Position numbers and translations under genes: made by a program. DNA of 64,000 bases. Source: Davidsoniella eucalypti. Taxonomy: Eukaryota > Ascomycota > Sordariomycetes > Microascales > Ceratocystidaceae. Position 1 is the first letter of the stretch; the number at the start of each line of letters is the position of its first letter. Under the pieces are notes generated by a model, which saw nothing but the letters and a program-made list of their open reading frames with translations, ran no database searches and was not told the DNA's origin. The stretch spans positions 166,867-230,866 of the forward strand of contig RMBW01000055.1 of assembly GCA_004009845.1 (NCBI GenBank), written 5' to 3'. Positions 1-11,870 of the stretch are shown one piece after another.

Positions 1-745
1 CAAGAAGCAAAAATATCTGTATTTTAGTTTGTGGAAAAAAGCTGGTTGCTATGCTTCATAGATCAAATCCAAAAGAGGAAGGCACAACAAAAACTGCAAA
101 GCAAACGAGAAGCTTCAACTTTGATTACGGGATATACAGTGGACTATCATGGTTCCTTCCCTCTAGAGCAGGGAAAGCATGTTACTAAGCCTATGACAAC
201 GATGTTGAGCTTTCTATTCAATTCATTCGCCAATCAAACAAGATATCCATTGGGTGGCTTGCTGGATGAGTATAGCCTAACTCTCATGAGAAGCACAATA
301 AGACACAGGAAGCGTTACCCTATCAGTACTGCTATCATGTGATGAAGACTTATATATCGACGAAGCAAAATCAGCAATATGACAATTTTTGTATATCGGT
401 CCTTGTGTTGCATTCAAGTAAACTTGGGAATAGACAGGACGTAGCTCGACATTCTGTCACGAGGATGATTTATTACAATAGTGGTATCTTGATTTACAGT
501 CCATGGTGGTACGTAATGATATGTATAGTTTAAATATCAACCGCATGATTTCGCACCTAATTAGTATTAGTAGTAACTATTGGAAATTCGAACAATCCAT
601 TCACTGTTCAATCGAGAGTTATCAGGGTTACATAACTTGAAGAGTTAATCATACTCGTTGGTGACATCTATATTACATAACCCTATAATTAGCCATAGAA
701 ATATTGTTGTTTATTTTGAAGTACTTGTATTGCCCAATGATCGAA
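1..745. other. Gene-free stretch, window edge
   Basis: I see no recognisable gene here. One open frame of 103 codons (31-342, +) has no family resemblance I can name and no splice-linked extension; it could be a terminal exon of a gene lying off the left edge or chance. The stretch is AT-rich like the other intergenic parts. Confidence 0.4.
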
Positions 746-1315
746 CTAGTTCTTTAACTTGGCGTGTAATTTATTGTGAACACCCTGCCAATTAGCATCA
801 CATTGGCTTTTGACGACACCGACTAGCAATCGAGAGCACGATATAACATTAGTTTCGATTAGCTCTGGCGCATCATCTGTTTTGACCACTTCCCAGATGG
901 TCTCCATCGTGACATTCATGGCGCTGTGTAACCTAATGAAAACCCCACTGTCCAGGTTTGTCATTTCGTAAGTGCTTTCGATGTCTCTATCTAGTAACCC
1001 AGCAGGAAGAGCATGAACCCGGTCGATGACACGGTAGTAGTTGGTTTCGCCACGTGTACGGGGCTGGATATGGTCTGGGAGAGGGGCAGTATCGCGGAGA
1101 TGGATTTGTTCGTAAGACACCATGTTTGGGTCGCAGCTGACAAAGTACTCGTGATCGTGTAGAATAGAGATAGCATCCTCGAAGGATGTTCCCGGCTCGA
1201 ACTTAGACTTGCTCGAGACCGTCGCCGTAGTATTGAAGAGAGCTGTTGAGTAGTGATGTTGATGTTAGCAAATGCAAATAGACTAACTGCAACCTGGAAA
1301 ACAGCACTTACACAT
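746..1315 (-). CDS. DUF7053-family fungal protein
   Basis: A protein of 166 residues read from two exons, 1315-1312 and 1242-746. The first exon holds only ATGT; the 69-nt intron starts GTAAGT, has a GCTAAC branch site and ends CAG, so the protein begins MSLFNTTATV. The order of conserved segments (ILHDHEYFVSCDP near the N terminus, then YYRVIDRVHALPAGL, then ISCSRLLVGVVKSQ near the C terminus) is what I recall of the fungal DUF7053 family, small soluble proteins of a lipid-binding-like fold with no known function. Length fits the family. The start was chosen because the long open frame has no ATG before residue 43 unless the tiny first exon is used. Seen: frame, splice sites and motifs. Inferred: the family name, from memory. 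Confidence 0.75.
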
Positions 1316-1843
1316 TGCGATATAGCCTGATCAAGGTTTGCGTATAAGATGAAAGCGATACTTTTGAAAACAATTACCTGCTGGACTATTGCATTTTAAG
1401 CAAGAATTAGACGGTATTTATATTTCTACAACTATAGATCTACAAAGACTTCACAATATAATGATTGCGCTATGAAAAGAAAGATGTGTCTGTGCCATTT
1501 TCCCTTATGTTTTTGATACTATAAATTGACCATTGCAGCATCGTGAATCGGACGATGAAACTTATCAAGCGTTTCGGTATTCTATAAACCCTTAACTAGT
1601 AAAGTCGATGCATGAATGAGAAACTAGGGTTGCGCGCAAATCCTTCGCGTCAAGTGCGTTAGACGAGCGGATTAAAGCTTGAAAAGGCCCCACCTACAAC
1701 ATCGTAGGAAATCCTTTCCTCATCGATAGAGTCTATTGAAGCTTTGCATCTGATTGACGTTTCGTCCATTGTCTAAAGATCGACGGTAAGAATAGCCTGA
1801 CTATAATGGTGAAATCTGGAGCAGATAAATAAAGATCGCATTG
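1316..1843. other. Intergenic, promoter side of the DUF7053 gene
   Basis: No gene is supported. The stretch is AT-rich with short pyrimidine runs and presumably holds the promoter of the minus-strand DUF7053 gene, but I see no motif I would name. Confidence 0.4.
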
Positions 1844-1928
1844 TATACTGTATACAGGCCTAAGTTTTGTCGTGGGATCAGCGTGCAGATCGGTCTCTTG
1901 CAAGTAACTGTTTATTCTCGACATGTAC
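1844..1928 (+). repeat. Inverted-repeat arm 1 (85 bp)
   Basis: This 85-bp segment (TATACTGTATACAGG... to ...CGACATGTAC) reappears as an apparently perfect reverse complement at 2240-2324, 311 bp downstream. Part of it is also in the dispersed copy at 31995-32188. Confidence 0.85.
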
Positions 1929-2067
1929 ACGGTATTATAACTGTACTATACACTGTATTAACCGATGTCAACATTATCATTAACAATCCCTTGTTTATTT
2001 CTATAATCAGGAAAATGATCATCATCTAGAGGCCTTAGTTGACTAACAAGAAGGACAGTGATGAAAT
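1865..2067 (-). repeat. Dispersed repeat, copy related to 31995-32188
   Basis: Read on the minus strand, this segment aligns over about 200 bp with 31995-32188 on the plus strand. Shared blocks include GATGATGATCATTTTCC, GGGATTGTTAATGATAAT and GACCGATCTGC. Differences are scattered substitutions and small gaps. It carries no coding sequence I can recognise; it could be part of an LTR, a MITE or a fold-back element. Confidence 0.75.
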
Positions 2068-2239
2068 TTGTTGCGATTAGTAGTTGTATGGTGGTCAAGT
2101 AGTATAATAGTCAAATTGTATAGTAGTGTATAATGGTCTGGTGATATATTTGTATTGTTTTATAATTGTGTTGTGTTATAAGGAGAAAAAAGGTGTAAAA
2201 GGATAACTTTTGTTCAGAAAAGTGGGGAAACTTGAGTAG

Positions 2240-2324
2240 GTACATGTCGAGAATAAACAGTTACTTGCAAGAGACCGATCTGCACGCTGATCCCACGACA
2301 AAACTTAGGCCTGTATACAGTATA
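2240..2324 (-). repeat. Inverted-repeat arm 2 (85 bp)
   Basis: Reverse complement of 1844-1928 over 85 bp with no difference I can find. The near identity implies a recent origin or gene conversion between the arms. Confidence 0.85.
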
Positions 2325-2848
2325 TAGATCACATATTCATTTATTACCCGACGAGTTAGGAATAATTGGGTTTGGAGAGTAAGAAATATCTTGGCTAGAG
2401 ACAACAGAAAACTAACGTCTGTTTATGTAAGTCTAAATACATGTAACTAAGCCTACTTGTTTATTAGGGGGTTTTTTAATTCATTTTTATTAAGGTGGAA
2501 ATTTATGTAATAACTATCAAATTCACAATATTTATAAGCTTATTAAGACCTCCATTATGATTATGCAATTCTTAGAAACCCACTATTGGGAAGTTGTCCA
2601 AATTCAATCAGTTTACGAAGTCGGCCGCCCTTTTGTTTTAGCCTCCACCGCTTTCAAATACATACTTGCGCTTAATGCGGCGACCAATCAGCACAATGTG
2701 GCGGGAAAGACAGTTACCAAGATATATATTCCGTAGATAGAAGTTGCAGACACCTTTCTTTTGCATTATCAAAGTGGATTGTTTACAGCTCTTGAATAAA
2801 ACTCAAAACCTAGGCCCAGTAACTATCGCCAAATAGCACTTCTTCAGT
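2325..2848. other. Intergenic region before the GH15 gene, with a short repeat end
   Basis: No gene. At 2482-2502, on the minus strand, lies a 21-nt piece resembling the 3' end (CACCTTAATAAAAATG) of the longer repeats at 38691-39032 and 50651-50933. The rest presumably contains the promoter and leader of the GH15 gene. Confidence 0.5.
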
Positions 2849-5271
2849 ATGTCTCAAGGAGGAGGTCAGATCGTTTCCCCGGCGTCTCGCTCTCGTAGCG
2901 ATGGATACCTGCCCATTGAAGACTACGGAATGATTGGTAATATGCACACATGTGCTCTTGTTGGCATTGACGGTGGCATAGATTTCATGTGTTGGTAAGC
3001 TGATCAACTGAGTCCGGTGCTTTCTCTGCCCTCCCTCAAGCTTAGAAGCTAACTAGTAAACTATCTTATAGGCCCAACTTCGACTCACCTTCCGTATTCT
3101 GCCGTCTACTGGACAAGGATAAAGGCGGCTACTGGAGCATCAGCCCCTCTCCGAAGCTTAGCTGCAAGACCAAGCAGCAGTATCTTCCATCATCTGCTAT
3201 CCTTCAGACACGATACATCCATGAAGATGGAGTCACTGACTTGCTCGATTTCTTCCCTCGTCCCAAAAGTACTGCATTGCCTGCTCGGCGTGGAAACAGC
3301 GCTTACCGCGAGGCAAATAAGGTACAGGAAGAACTCAAGAAGTGGCTTGTTCGTCGAATTGAGTGCGTTCGTGGCAGCATGGAGGTTGAAGTAGAGATAT
3401 TCCCCGCCTTTGGATACGCTAATGAATCTCACGAGACAACAATTCTACAAGATGTTTGTCTTCACAGTGGTGAGAATAGCAAGATGGCTACTTTCCACTC
3501 TCGTGATGTCAAGTTACAACTTGATGTCACTGTCGAGTATGGTGAGGTCGATGATGTGCAAACTCACGCTGCTTCTAACTTCGCCAATGTTTCATTCAAG
3601 AAGGTCAAAAAGGAGGGGATGATGAGCGAAGGCATTGTAGCCTACATCAACCTACAAGAGGGTCAAGCTGTCTCCTTCGTTCTACGCAATGACATTCCGA
3701 ACCATGTGACTCCCAATATTACCAACAAGGTATTGGATTCTAAGCAACATGACACTCAAGAATTCTGGTATGGTTGGCTCTCAAAAAGCAGCTACAAGGG
3801 CCGTTGGAGGGAAGTAGTCAGCCGCAGTCTGATGATCCTCAAGATGTTGACTTATGAGCCTACGGGTGCTATCGTGGCGGCTCCAACATTCTCGATCCCC
3901 GAAGATATCGGCGGGACAAGGTACGTCATAGCTAGCATTACAGTTGTGGTATCATGTGTTCTTATAAGGAAATGGAAAACTAATACAAACTATAGAAACT
4001 GGGATTACCGATATTCGTGGGTTCGCGACTCGAGCTTCACAATTTATATATTCTTGCGCCTGGGCTTTGTAGCTGAGGCCGACCGTTATATGGATTTCAT
4101 GATGGAACGCATAGAACACTCAAGGGGCCCTGATGGTGCTCTACCAATCATGTTCACGATTCATGGCGAGACGGATATCCCCGAGCTCGAGCTAGACTAT
4201 CTCGATGGCTATCATGGTAGCAAGCCTGTTCGCATTGGAAATGGGGCGGCCTTCCATAAACAATTCGACATATACGGCGAACTGATGGACGCAATCTATC
4301 TGTACAATAAATATGGCAAGCCCGTGACTTGGGATCACTGGGTGTTGGTACGCAATATGCTGGATTTTGTACTTACTCTTGTGTACGGTAAGACTTTCAA
4401 ACTTCAGTCAAACTTGAGCTTCATTAACTAACACAATACAAAATAGAACCTGATATGTCGATTTGGGAGGTTAGAAATAACAAACAGAACTTCACGTATA
4501 GCAAAGTTATGCTTTGGGTGGCTTTCGATCGCGGTTTGCGTCTTGCAGAGAAACGTTGCTTGCCCTGCCCCAACCGCGACAAATGGACAAAGGCCAGAGA
4601 CAATCTCATGGAAGAAATCATGGAGAAAGGTACGAAACGTTCACTAGGAATGATGCAAGAAAATCCAAGTGCCGGACGTCAGCAGCTAACATGACATGTT
4701 TCAGGATACAACAAAGATTTGAAATGTTTTGTACAGAGCTACGAAAACAATACTTTGCTTGATTCGTCGATTCTGATAGCTCCACTTGTGTTCTTCATTC
4801 CTCCCAACGATCCACGCTTCCTGGGCACTCTTGATAAGATTCTCCAGCCTCCAGAGAAGGGAGGCCTAACTTCAACAGGTCTTGTGTATCGCTACGATGC
4901 CGAGAAGTCTGATGATGGTAAGAATTCCTACAAATACTATTCCTCAGCAGTTTCCAAATATAAGAATTTGATCTTGATTGCTGACTACTTCTTATACAGG
5001 CGTTGGAGGACGAGAGGGTGCTTTTAGCATGTGCACATTCTGGCTTGTTGAGGCCCTGACTCGTGCCAGTGTTTATGAGCGCAAATATGCGCCGCTAGCC
5101 GTGACTCTGTTTGAAAACATGCTTTCATTCTCGAACCATCTCTGCATGTTTTCTGAAGAGATCTCTCGTAGTGGTGAGCAGCTAGGCAACACGCCGCAAG
5201 CTTTTAGCCACCTGGCGCTCATTAGCGCGGCATTTAACCTGGACCGTGTGACCAATACACTGAAGCTATAG
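2849..5271 (+). CDS. Glycoside hydrolase family 15 protein (glucoamylase/trehalase-like)
   Basis: Six exons join to 684 residues: 2849-2994, 3072-3920, 3996-4387, 4447-4629, 4705-4917 and 5000-5271. All introns are GT-AG with CTAAY or CTGAC branch sites. The second intron (75 nt) is open in frame, so a naive reading frame runs through it. The N-terminal domain has the GIDGGIDFMCWPNFDSPSVF segment typical of the GH15 trehalase-like N domain. The catalytic (alpha/alpha)6 part shows NWDYRYSWVRDSS (residues 333-345), IWEVR (E470) and GGREGAFSMCTFWLVEAL (E600), ending in SGEQLGNTPQAFSHLAL. The two glutamates are the expected acid and base. No signal peptide is evident, so the enzyme is probably cytosolic. 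Whether the substrate is trehalose, malto-oligosaccharide or another alpha-glucoside cannot be told. The form resembles bacterial-type GH15 rather than secreted fungal glucoamylase. Confidence 0.9.
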
Positions 5272-5472
5272 GAAACATCTGCACAGGGATTTGCTCGATA
5301 ATGTGAGAAGTCATAGCAGTAGAAAAAACAACAAGAAAGCAAAGATCATGATATTCATAAGATAATAAAGAAACATCCAAACCCCCAAAATTCCCCACCC
5401 GGTGCCAAAAAAAAAGCCAAGACAATAAAAAGCAGACGCAGCCAACCCATTTTAACAATTTATAGGCTATGG

Positions 5473-6054
5473 TTATGTTCGTAGGGTAGGTCGTGCTGCC
5501 GATGGTATTGAGATGTACTCAATGTCCTCTAGCAATAGTGTACATTCTTCTTCCTCTTCAATAGAGTCTAGTGACGAGGTAGTTTCGGCACCAAACGATC
5601 TGACGCTGCTGTTGCTACCACTAGATTCACTACCGCCGACAGTGTCCGTATCAGAATCTGAATCGTCCCCGGAGAAGCACTTGTCATCGAAACGAACACT
5701 AAGCGGTCTCGACGCCCGCTTGCCTTTCCGATTCTCTTCTGTATCCCAAAAGGACCAAGGTTTTTGATGGGCGAGGGTGTTGGCCTCACGCTGTGATTTG
5801 CGAGCAGTTTTGAAGTCTGCGACTCGTTCCATATTAACGGACGAAGTTATGACGAGGGTGGCGATAGACTTTAGCAGACGGTCGATGCGGGTGCAAGAGC
5901 GGCATTTGGTGGAGCTTCGGACGGTAAAGATAGCGCGAGACCATTGAAAGTCGCATTTCTCGTTAGGCGTGCTGGGACGCCGAGAACAGGCTGATATCAT
6001 GGCGCCGACGGATATGTGGTGGCAGCCGTGGATTGTGCGGCGGTGGTAACACAT
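5473..6054 (-). CDS. Unrecognised small acidic/serine-rich protein
   Basis: A single-exon frame of 193 residues if started at MCYHRRTIHGCHH; an upstream ATG at 6168 would give 231. I prefer the inner start because many short fungal proteins of unknown function begin with a similar MCxxRR...C.H segment, which may bind metal with the cysteines further on (MISACSRR, CRSCTRIDRLL). The middle is basic and polar. The C-terminal third is rich in D, S and E (SGDDSDSDTDTVGG, SSLDSIEEEEEC) and likely disordered. It lies tail to tail with the GH15 gene, 200 bp away. I do not recognise a named family and propose no function. Confidence 0.6.
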   Translation of the reverse strand: MCYHRRTIHGCHHISVGAMISACSRRPSTPNEKCDFQWSRAIFTVRSSTKCRSCTRIDRLLKSIATLVITSSVNMERVADFKTARKSQREANTLAHQKPWSFWDTEENRKGKRASRPLSVRFDDKCFSGDDSDSDTDTVGGSESSGSNSSVRSFGAETTSSLDSIEEEEECTLLLEDIEYISIPSAARPTLRT

Positions 6055-8406
6055 CGTGAGTATGCTGTTACTCTGTGTGTATAAAAATGATAGTTGATAG
6101 TTGGTGTGTATTACAATAAAATAAGAATATACTGGTAATTCAAGGGTCTTGCGAGTGAAGATAAACAATAATTTGTGCGGTGTAGAGTCGTATCAGACTG
6201 TGACCAAGTAATATTCTCAGCCTATTCAGTTATGGTGGCTACAGTATCGGAGAATGGTGTATAGTAAGAATATAGCTGGTTGTGAGTTTGTAAGTATCAA
6301 AAACTCAGGAACGGGTTTGCAGTAGAAAGGATAAACAGAAGCAATTGTGAATGTATGGACAGGCAAGGTCGATAATAGATGGCAGGAAAGTTATCTAGGA
6401 CGAGATCTTGAATCGAAACGAAGCCAGAACTGGATATTCCCAGGCGCATGGCATCACGGCTTGTTTATATGTTACAAAATCTGCAGTTATGGCATTTATG
6501 ACATTACTTTGAAATCTTAAAGAAGTTGCCGGCATATGCGAGTTCATTCCCCAAGGAGGCGCAACTAACAAAAGGAACAATAAATCAACAACAAAGACTG
6601 GTACTATATGGTCTAGGACAAACGGCCTAAGCTTTTTTTCTCTTTCTTTTTATCTTTTGTTTTACTCTTTTGTTTTTTTCTTTTTCCTACATTCTTGCTT
6701 CTTTGGTTAAATGCTACATTGAACCAAAGAAACCTCGCCTGCATTCTTGCGCCGCCGTCGAGCTTTCTGTTTGTCTCGATCGAGGCTTCTTTCTATTTCG
6801 ATTTTCTTTATGTCTCCATGTTGTTTTATTTTATTCTTACAGGCAATTGTCATTTTTAGTAGCAACGGCCGGGCGGTGGGATTTTCTTCTAGGAAGGGGG
6901 TGAACGAGCCCTGATGTGGTCTTTCATTCCCATAACACGATATTCTTTGGGGTGGGATACAACCAGATTGGGCGATTATGTTAGTCGTGAAGGCCGCTTT
7001 TACGACAAGCCAAAGAGGCAAGTGAGGGGCAGCAAAAGCGGTCGAGAGAGAGAGAAAGACAAAGAATTCTGGTCGGTTGCCATGATGCAGTAGGGCAAGG
7101 ATCCTATACTATGGTCAGAGAGAAGAAAAAGAAGAAAAAGACGAACAAGCAAGATGCAAGGTAGTAATGCCTCCCGTCAGGATAGGAATTGATTACGGAG
7201 TGTAGGCTTGCTGCATATTGGTTGCTATAACTAGTTGCTATCGTTAGTTGCTACAGTGGAATGAGGCAACAGACGGTTTCCTTTTTTTTCTCTGGTTTAA
7301 ATTTTTTTTTTGGTTACGCCAATTACCCACTTATTGTGCTAAAATGCCGCTCAGCAGAAAAGGATAAAGAAAGGGTTAATTGGCATTGTGGCAATAATCA
7401 CTCTCTTCACCAGTTCACCAGTTCAATCGAGCCGGGCGGATAAAATACGGCATCAAGTGCGGCTTAGACTTGGCTGTTGCTATGCGTGCATGAAGCTTTG
7501 GACTTGTTTATCTCCGTTGCTATTCTATCTTGTTCGCTGTTCCTGCGTCGTTGCCTGGTATTAGTTCTACTTGAATGAATGGACCACACAAGCTGCAGCT
7601 GTGGGATGCATTGACAAGTTGATGGGGGAGGAACAAATAATGGAATAGGCAAAATGCTGGCTTTTCAGAGCCAACTAGTTTGGTATGGTATTTGTATGCA
7701 AGGTACGATCAGGGGCAGTAATAAAGCACTCAGAAATCCAAAGCCGTCTTGTTCTGTCCACAGCAACAATCGTCCAGTAGGATGTTTAGGCTACCGCCTA
7801 GCGAACGAACGGCTCCTAGAACCTTGAAATGCTAAGTCGCGGGGTCGTCGTTTCGATGGAGCTCGGCTTGCATGATGCATATTCTCAAACAGACGCCCTG
7901 CGAGAATAATCTCGAAATTTTCGTTTTCTCTAATCTTTTTTTCTTCTTTTTTTTCCTGTTCAATACAACTACTGACTTGGTTCTTTCGTGCCCTGGACGA
8001 GCAAGCTAGCAGCTGCCACTTATGTGTTGTGTTGTCTTGGTTCTGGCTATTGCGAACTCCATCCAAACTCCACTTACCTGCAGGTTTGTTTTCTATCGCC
8101 TAGTAAACAGGCAACCACCAGCACGGGGATTCATTGGCACCTGACTGGAATATGAAAGAAACTTGGTGGGTTCCCGATAGCAACCGTTTCGTTTATTCAT
8201 GCATCAAGCATAGAAAGTACCCAACAGATACACAACTATACAGCGACATAACTACCAATAAAATCTCAAACGGTATTATTACCCACTATTGCGTTGCAAA
8301 CAACACGTCTGTCTTGTCATCAGCCCACCAACTTTATGCCTAGAAAACAACGAAACAACAGCCGGCATTGTCTTGGTCTATTCATGCTTTAGTCGAGATT
8401 TGCATA
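6055..8406. other. Gene-free stretch of 2.35 kb
   Basis: Open frames here (up to about 104 codons) show no family resemblance and look like chance. The stretch has T-rich tracts near 6630-6700 and 7280-7310, and CT/GA-rich patches. It must contain the promoters of the divergent flanking genes (the 5473-6054 protein on minus, the HAD phosphatase on plus). I see no RNA gene. Confidence 0.45.
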
Positions 8407-9360
8407 ATGCCATCACCGAAACTTTTTGTGTTTGATTTCGACCAGACTATTACCGACGTCGACACCATCGAGTTCTTGGTTTCTGGATTTATCGCCGCAT
8501 GTCCGTTAGACGAACGGCCAGTCCGTCAAGAAAAATGGGAAAAGCTTAAAAGACAATACGCCGGAGACTACGTTCGGATAAATGCTATTTCTAACCCTCT
8601 GGATTCTCCACCTATCAGCATAGTAGATGGAGGGTCAGAGCCCGTCCAAGCTCTGCGGGAGCGCTATCATGCTTATTTGGCCCAGTTGCGCCCTATCGAG
8701 ATCGCATCCATAGAACGCATATCCGCTTCTGGCGTACTGGCAATGCCAAAGCGCCATGTGAACGCCATAGCGGATGATCCAGAATCTAGCCTTCTACCGC
8801 TTTCGTTTAATAGTGTAGGCCTAAGTGTCCCGAAGGATAAAGTCCACATCACTAAGGATTGTCTAGATTATCTGAGAGATATATACAATCATCTAGATGC
8901 CGAGATTGCCTTTTTATCGGTGAATTGGTCTTCTGACTTCATAAAAGGCGTACTTTCAGCTGTAGGCGACTTTAACGAGACGCCCTTACGCCCATTTCAG
9001 ATCTTTTGCAATGATATCACTGAGAGTGGCCGAATCATTGGGGGCTTACATACAGCAGAAGACAAGCTCCGTGTGCTAAGAGAGCTCATTGCCTCTAGAG
9101 GTTATACTGCTGAACAGGTAGTGTACTACGGTGATTCTGAAACCGACCTGTTGGTGCTTTCCGAAGTCATAGGCTTTGTGGTTGACTGGAGGGACGATAC
9201 GAACAGTCTGGACAATACCTCATCAAGATCTAGAAAGGCAGATACACTGATGAGGAAGCTCACGAAATATTGTGGTATCAATGAGGGCGATAAGGATGCA
9301 CATTCAGATTCAATCAAGGTCAATTACATAGCTTGTTGGTCACAAGCTCATGTCTATTAA
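8407..9360 (+). CDS. HAD-superfamily phosphatase (phosphoserine-phosphatase-like)
   Basis: Single-exon gene of 317 residues. HAD motif I is DFDQTITD at residues 10-17, with D10 as expected nucleophile and D12 as acid/base. Motif II serine is in SVNWSS (S171). Motif IV is YYGDSETDLLVL with metal ligands D243 and D247. The helical cap insert lies between motifs I and II, as in subfamily I phosphoserine-phosphatase-like enzymes. The glutamine in DFDQT replaces the usual glycine, which is common in this fungal branch. I start at MPSPKLFVFDF rather than the upstream ATG at 8368 because the motif I strand normally lies within the first 10-15 residues. Substrate is unknown; a small phosphomonoester is likely. 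The region from about 110 to 150 is less conserved in appearance. Confidence 0.85.
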   Translation: MPSPKLFVFDFDQTITDVDTIEFLVSGFIAACPLDERPVRQEKWEKLKRQYAGDYVRINAISNPLDSPPISIVDGGSEPVQALRERYHAYLAQLRPIEIASIERISASGVLAMPKRHVNAIADDPESSLLPLSFNSVGLSVPKDKVHITKDCLDYLRDIYNHLDAEIAFLSVNWSSDFIKGVLSAVGDFNETPLRPFQIFCNDITESGRIIGGLHTAEDKLRVLRELIASRGYTAEQVVYYGDSETDLLVLSEVIGFVVDWRDDTNSLDNTSSRSRKADTLMRKLTKYCGINEGDKDAHSDSIKVNYIACWSQAHVY

Positions 9361-9652
9361 AGAACTAGAAGCTAAGCCGCGTGAGTTCAATTGTAAATAA
9401 TAAATGTGTCTTTGAGCAACACCCAACGGTGATATCTGGGTGTTTTGATGGTGAACGGCCTGTTTTTTTTGGAGGTCGTATCTTTAAAGTGTCAGTTGTA
9501 CTTATAACTAAACGCCTAAACTCCGATATGGATATGTGGTAGGGAAAGTGGTAAAAAGCAAAAATGGGAATAGCAGATATAACGTAAAATGAAGAAGGAG
9601 GAAGCAAAAAGAGATATACGATCCACAACTATAGCGGATGACTTCGTGATAT

Positions 9653-10891
9653 TTAGAGAACGTCTTCCATTTGCATGTCCTCATCGTCATCATCACCCTC
9701 GAATTCTGGGGCCAGTTCCTGGGCCTTTGAGGAGTTACGAATGTTTTCAGGGCGTAGAGACCATAAGTTGGCAAAACGACCAGTCTTGTTTAGGACGGCA
9801 ATTTTGTCTAGAACCGTACGCAAGTACGCCTCTGGTTGCTGAGTATCGTGACGCAAGGTCTTCATAGACCAGTACTGGAAACGCTCGAAAGCGTTGAAAA
9901 GAAGATCCAGCAGCTCGTTCTCTGGGATACGAGCAGCCTTGAGATCCTGCCCCTTGGTCTTGGCGGGCTTTGGAGGCGCTTTCTATAGGTAGTGGTTAGT
10001 ATTTGTGATGATAACCGTAGGCACTCTGTATATATGGCAGATGATAGAATATCCATCATTATCTCCACAGCTTGACTTGAACGTACGATGAACTTGGCCT
10101 CGAAGTTGGCGGCACGAGTGGTACCGCTGTTGACAACCTCGCCCTGGCGCTTGTTAATGATCTCGACCTTGGTAGTCTTTCCAGTTTCGTGGGCGTGCAT
10201 GGCCAGCAAGTATTTTTGTTCCTCGGGATTCGCTGGTGAGCAGGTAAGATCATAAGATACCTTGCCCACAATTGCTGTTTTCTCTGTACGAATATATCTA
10301 TTAGTTATACGCTCGTAATATCTGGTTACTGTGTTGGTTAAGGGAGGGCACATGTGACATACTCGGAATAGCCTTGCGATAAAACGGAACAAACTTGCGA
10401 TGTCTGTTGAACTTTGGCTTGTCTACCTTCTCGGGTTTTGGCTTCAGAATCGAGAATGGGATACCCTCAGTCGCCGCAGGGTTTCTACTGCCAGATTTAG
10501 CCTTGAAGCCGTCCATATCGGACTCGCTGAAAAGGAATGTATTGTCCACGCCAGTGCTAATGTTGAGGTTGTATTCCTTTGGGATAGCCTGATGACCCGG
10601 GATATTGTCTGCGATGAGGAATTTCATGTGAGGGCGGCCTGGTGTGCCGTCTGCTTGAGGCTCGTACCATTGGCGGATGTGGCCAATCGTGATTTCCTGA
10701 TCGTCGTCTAGCTTCGACCAGGCATCGAATAGCGCTTTTCCGACACGGAACAGGTACATGTTGCCGTGGTTGGCTACATTGGGGCCGTCTGAGTAGAACT
10801 CTAAGTCGCCCGCATCTTCGTAGATATCGTCATCCTCCATTCCCGGGCCGGAAGGCGCATCAGGATCAGCCTTAATGGGGACTTCAGCCAT
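9653..10891 (-). CDS. TFG2: Transcription initiation factor TFIIF subunit beta (RAP30/Tfg2)
   Basis: Three exons (10891-10363, 10283-10087, 9982-9653) give 351 residues. TFIIF beta escorts RNA polymerase II to the promoter and stabilises the preinitiation complex; it acts in the nucleus as a dimer with TFIIF alpha. The N-terminal half is the dimerisation barrel (GNMYLFRVGKALFDAWSKL, then the segment around IPKEYNLNISTGVDNTFLFSE). The basic stretch KFNRHRKFVPFYRKAIP follows. The C-terminal third (KGQDLKAARIPENELLDLLFNAFERFQYWSMKTL, then PEAYLRTVLDKIAVLNKTGRFANLWSL) is the winged-helix DNA-binding domain, ending in an acidic tail. Introns start GTATGT and GTACGT and end CAG and TAG; the second has ACTAACC as branch site. 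Length fits fungal orthologues. Confidence 0.93.
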
Positions 10892-11726
10892 TTTCTTTTT
10901 CGCTTCGTTGATGTTCGAGATGGCGATTATTCTATCGTGAAGAGGCTAGATGGAATGTATCTCGATAGCTTTACGTGTCTCTTGTCGGGTTAGTAATAGA
11001 TAGCTAAATGATAACAATGATTCAATACAATTGGTTTAGGACTTTTGATCACAGGCAAAAGACGACCACCGATGGCAATTTTCGAACTAATCGCGGCAAC
11101 TTTCTTTGAGGTGGCAACGAATAAAGAATTAACCCTGATTCAAAGCAAATAAGGCTTTGTAACTAGGCTGTGGACGCGATCGCATTTAGGCTTGGTCGCA
11201 AAATAGCTTGAGTTTACCCGAATATATTCCGGCCTTTTGAGAATCCATCTTGCAAGTCCAGGATCCCTTGGATGGAACCAAAGCAGTTATATTTACATCC
11301 AATCAGATGCTAGACTCTAACGTCGTTTGTCTAACACGGTCAAACCTCAAATCTACGGGATAAGAATTAAAAGTTGTGTATAATTCCGAGCTATCAACTA
11401 TCTTTGGTTGATCAATAGCGTTTACGCGTTGATCATGGAATCTCAAAATTACTAAACCACCGCGTATTTGGTTGTTTGATCATGTGAAGCTCTGTTTGCC
11501 ACCAATTTAGTAACTTCTAAATTATTGCCGTGACTGCCAAATTGTATTTTTCTCTACGATAGGAGATAGCATGTTTACAATCTTGAAAATACAATTGCTT
11601 CACATGTACATGATAGTAAAGAGAGATAGCATTATGACAATGTTATCTTGGTATGGATAGATAATAACGTTTATTCCTAACTACGTCTTGACGCTTGAGT
11701 GACATGACTGCATGTTGGGCATACAA
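10892..11726. other. Intergenic region upstream of TFIIF beta
   Basis: No gene seen. AT-rich; it contains the promoter of the minus-strand TFIIF beta gene. Nothing else is recognised until the minisatellite. Confidence 0.4.
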
Positions 11727-11870
11727 CATTACGAGTTAGGACTTCATTATGAGTTAGGACTTCATTACGAGTTAGGACTTCATTACGAGTTAGGACTTCA
11801 TTACGAGTTAGGACTTCATTACGAGTTAGGACTTCATTACGAGTTAGGACTTCATTACGAGTTAGGACTT
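11727..11870 (+). repeat. 18-bp minisatellite, 8 copies
   Basis: Eight head-to-tail copies of CATTACGAGTTAGGACTT, almost identical (one copy has TAT for TAC). The unit is a multiple of three and is open in one frame, reading HYELGL eight times inside a 96-codon frame (11712-12002). That frame has no other sign of being a gene, so I treat this as a non-coding tandem repeat upstream of the 12158 gene. Confidence 0.95.
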
